Below, one piece after another: positions 63,406 to 64,000 of a stretch of 64,000 bases of DNA; position 1 is the stretch's first letter, and each line of letters opens with the position of its first letter. A program made the position numbers and the translations under genes. The stretch is from Sulfurimonas sp. RIFOXYD12_FULL_33_39 (GTDB lineage: Bacteria > Campylobacterota > Campylobacteria > Campylobacterales > Sulfurimonadaceae), in assembly GCA_001829785.1 (NCBI GenBank), contig MICF01000005.1:186001-250000 (forward strand), given 5' to 3'. The notes under the pieces are model-generated. The model searched no databases. It had not been told where the DNA came from and saw nothing but the letters and a program-made list of their open reading frames with translations.

Positions 63406-63762
63406 TTATGATAACAGAGAAGTTTCTTTTAGCCTTTTCCTTTTTTTTGCTGCTGCAGCTTTTAATTCATAATAAAAAATATCTTGTTCATCATCATCAA
63501 GTTCTCTATATGCAACTAACCCATCATACTCTTTTTCAGACATATCCAAATTTTCTAAATCATCCATATGATTTTTCATATTTTTTTGAGCTTCTAATTT
63601 CATCTTTAATAGTGAAATTTTTTCAATATATATTTCCTTGATAGGAGTTAATCCTTTCTCTAGATTTACAATTTGTCTTGCAGACACCCCAAACTCTTTT
63701 GATAGCGCTTGTTGGGAGAAACCCAACTCTTTTCGGATTGTTTTCAATTCTTCACCCGTCAT
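63406..63762 (-). CDS. XRE-family helix-turn-helix regulator
   Basis: This is a 118-residue DNA-binding protein. Residues 3-57 form an XRE/Cro-type HTH (LKTIRKELGFSQQALSKEFGVSARQIVNLEKG). A helical, charged tail (58-118) ends with basic residues (AKKRKRLK). GGAGG lies six bases before the ATG. The region upstream holds a 9-bp inverted repeat overlapping a strong rightward promoter, so the protein probably represses a divergent gene beyond the window. It could be an antitoxin-type or phage-type regulator; neither partner is visible here. Confidence 0.8.
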   Translation of the reverse strand: MTGEELKTIRKELGFSQQALSKEFGVSARQIVNLEKGLTPIKEIYIEKISLLKMKLEAQKNMKNHMDDLENLDMSEKEYDGLVAYRELDDDEQDIFYYELKAAAAKKRKRLKETSLLS

Positions 63763-63801
63763 CGAACCTCCAATTTACACTACTGTAGCAAAAAAATATC
63801 T

Positions 63802-63831
63802 TTTCACTAAAAAACTATTGACTTAGTGAAA
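63802..63831. promoter_or_regulatory. Inverted-repeat operator candidate
   Basis: TTTCACTAA (63802-63810) and TTAGTGAAA (63823-63831) are perfect 9-bp arms 12 bp apart. The arms flank and overlap the -35 of the rightward promoter, 40-69 bp before the XRE ATG. It is a good candidate operator for the XRE protein itself. Confidence 0.65.
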
Positions 63832-63846
63832 TAATTTCAATATAAT
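63818..63846 (+). promoter_or_regulatory. Near-consensus sigma-70-type promoter facing out of the window
   Basis: TTGACT (63818-63823), a 17-bp spacer and TATAAT (63841-63846) match the consensus at 11 of 12 positions. A true -35 is unusual in Campylobacterota, where most promoters lack one. It would start transcripts near 63853, heading right. Confidence 0.65.
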
Positions 63847-64000
63847 CCACTGTACCTAAAAAGACACTTGTAAGACACTTTGTTATTTGTTAATTTTATT
63901 AAAAAACAATGATTCTATTTTATATAAAAGTAGATTAATATTTATTGAGTATCTATTGCTCATATGCACCGTTTTATAGATTTTATACAATCGATTTTAG

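Larger units (their letters stand above)
63763..64000. other. Regulatory region right of the XRE gene, to the window end
   Basis: This 238-bp stretch holds the inverted repeat and promoter listed separately, then a 9-bp direct repeat AAGACACTT (63861-63869 and 63872-63880) one helical turn apart. The frame from ATG at 63964 (MHRFIDFIQSIL) stays open to the edge but has no ribosome site. I cannot tell whether a gene starts here. Confidence 0.5.

Noticed and set aside
1..64000. CRISPR arrays, tRNA or rRNA genes, insertion sequences
   Set aside because: No regularly spaced repeats, cloverleaf-type sequences, rRNA motifs or transposase frames were seen on either strand; a tRNAscan/Infernal run would settle small RNAs.

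Overview
The window reads as chromosomal DNA of a Campylobacterota (former Epsilonproteobacteria) bacterium, most likely a Sulfurimonas-like sulfur oxidiser. The pointers are low GC content, AAGGA/AGGAG ribosome binding sites, a Campylobacterota-type three-subunit bc1 complex with a di-heme cytochrome c1, DUF2393 membrane proteins, and a gene order around hom/rlmB/rsmI/rpmE/rsmE/queD/queE/moaA that I recall from Campylobacter jejuni (Cj0149c to Cj0161c). Coding density is very high: 68 protein genes, one of them cut by the left edge. I saw no rRNA, tRNA, CRISPR array, transposase or integrase. The longest gene-free stretches are 50145-50400 and 63763-64000, and both carry regulatory-looking dyads.

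Layout. 1-4.3 kb: end of a radical SAM gene, two DUF2393 membrane proteins, hisIE, an SPFH/prohibitin protein and ilvE. 4.4-11.1 kb: a phosphate-starvation island with a phosphate-type porin, pstS, ppk2 and the divergent pstC-pstA-pstB-phoU operon; three promoters share one direct-repeat box. 11.2-14.5 kb: glnA and leuA. 14.5-19.5 kb: a five-gene envelope operon (LolA-like carrier, two FtsX-type permeases, an ATPase, an outer-membrane barrel). 19.6-30.6 kb: a mono-heme protein, PBP1A, a lone peptide-type ABC ATPase, a BioF-like enzyme, two diguanylate cyclases, maf and alaS. 30.6-36.4 kb: modA, DUF523, an aldehyde dehydrogenase, a small unknown protein, a thioredoxin-like protein, YraN and a formate-dehydrogenase-type molybdoenzyme. 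36.5-48.0 kb: an SDR enzyme, then the conserved block of hom, an aminotransferase, two envelope proteins, rRNA methyltransferases, rpmE, moeA, queD, queE and moaA. 48.1-57.2 kb: a SHOCT lipoprotein, a major porin, an RDD protein, petABC, a PseG-like protein, mntP and mnmG. 57.3-63.8 kb: a Sel1 protein, ribE, an FlhB-like protein, a rhodanese-chemoreceptor fusion, mnmD, two small conserved proteins, luxS and an XRE regulator.

The most interesting points are these. (1) A chemoreceptor carries a periplasmic rhodanese domain. (2) A TGTAAYC-N4-YGTAACM direct-repeat box lies exactly 9 bp before the -10 of the phosphate porin, pstS and pstC. (3) A RodZ-like membrane protein has seven tandem heptads holding five bacterial N-glycosylation sequons. 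(4) The 8-mer palindrome TACATGTA is strongly over-represented, 24 copies by hand count. (5) A complete inner-membrane-to-outer-membrane ABC/LolA/barrel operon is present. (6) A nested palindrome of about 48 bp precedes the major porin. (7) An XRE gene faces a near-consensus promoter that overlaps a 9-bp inverted repeat and fires out of the window.
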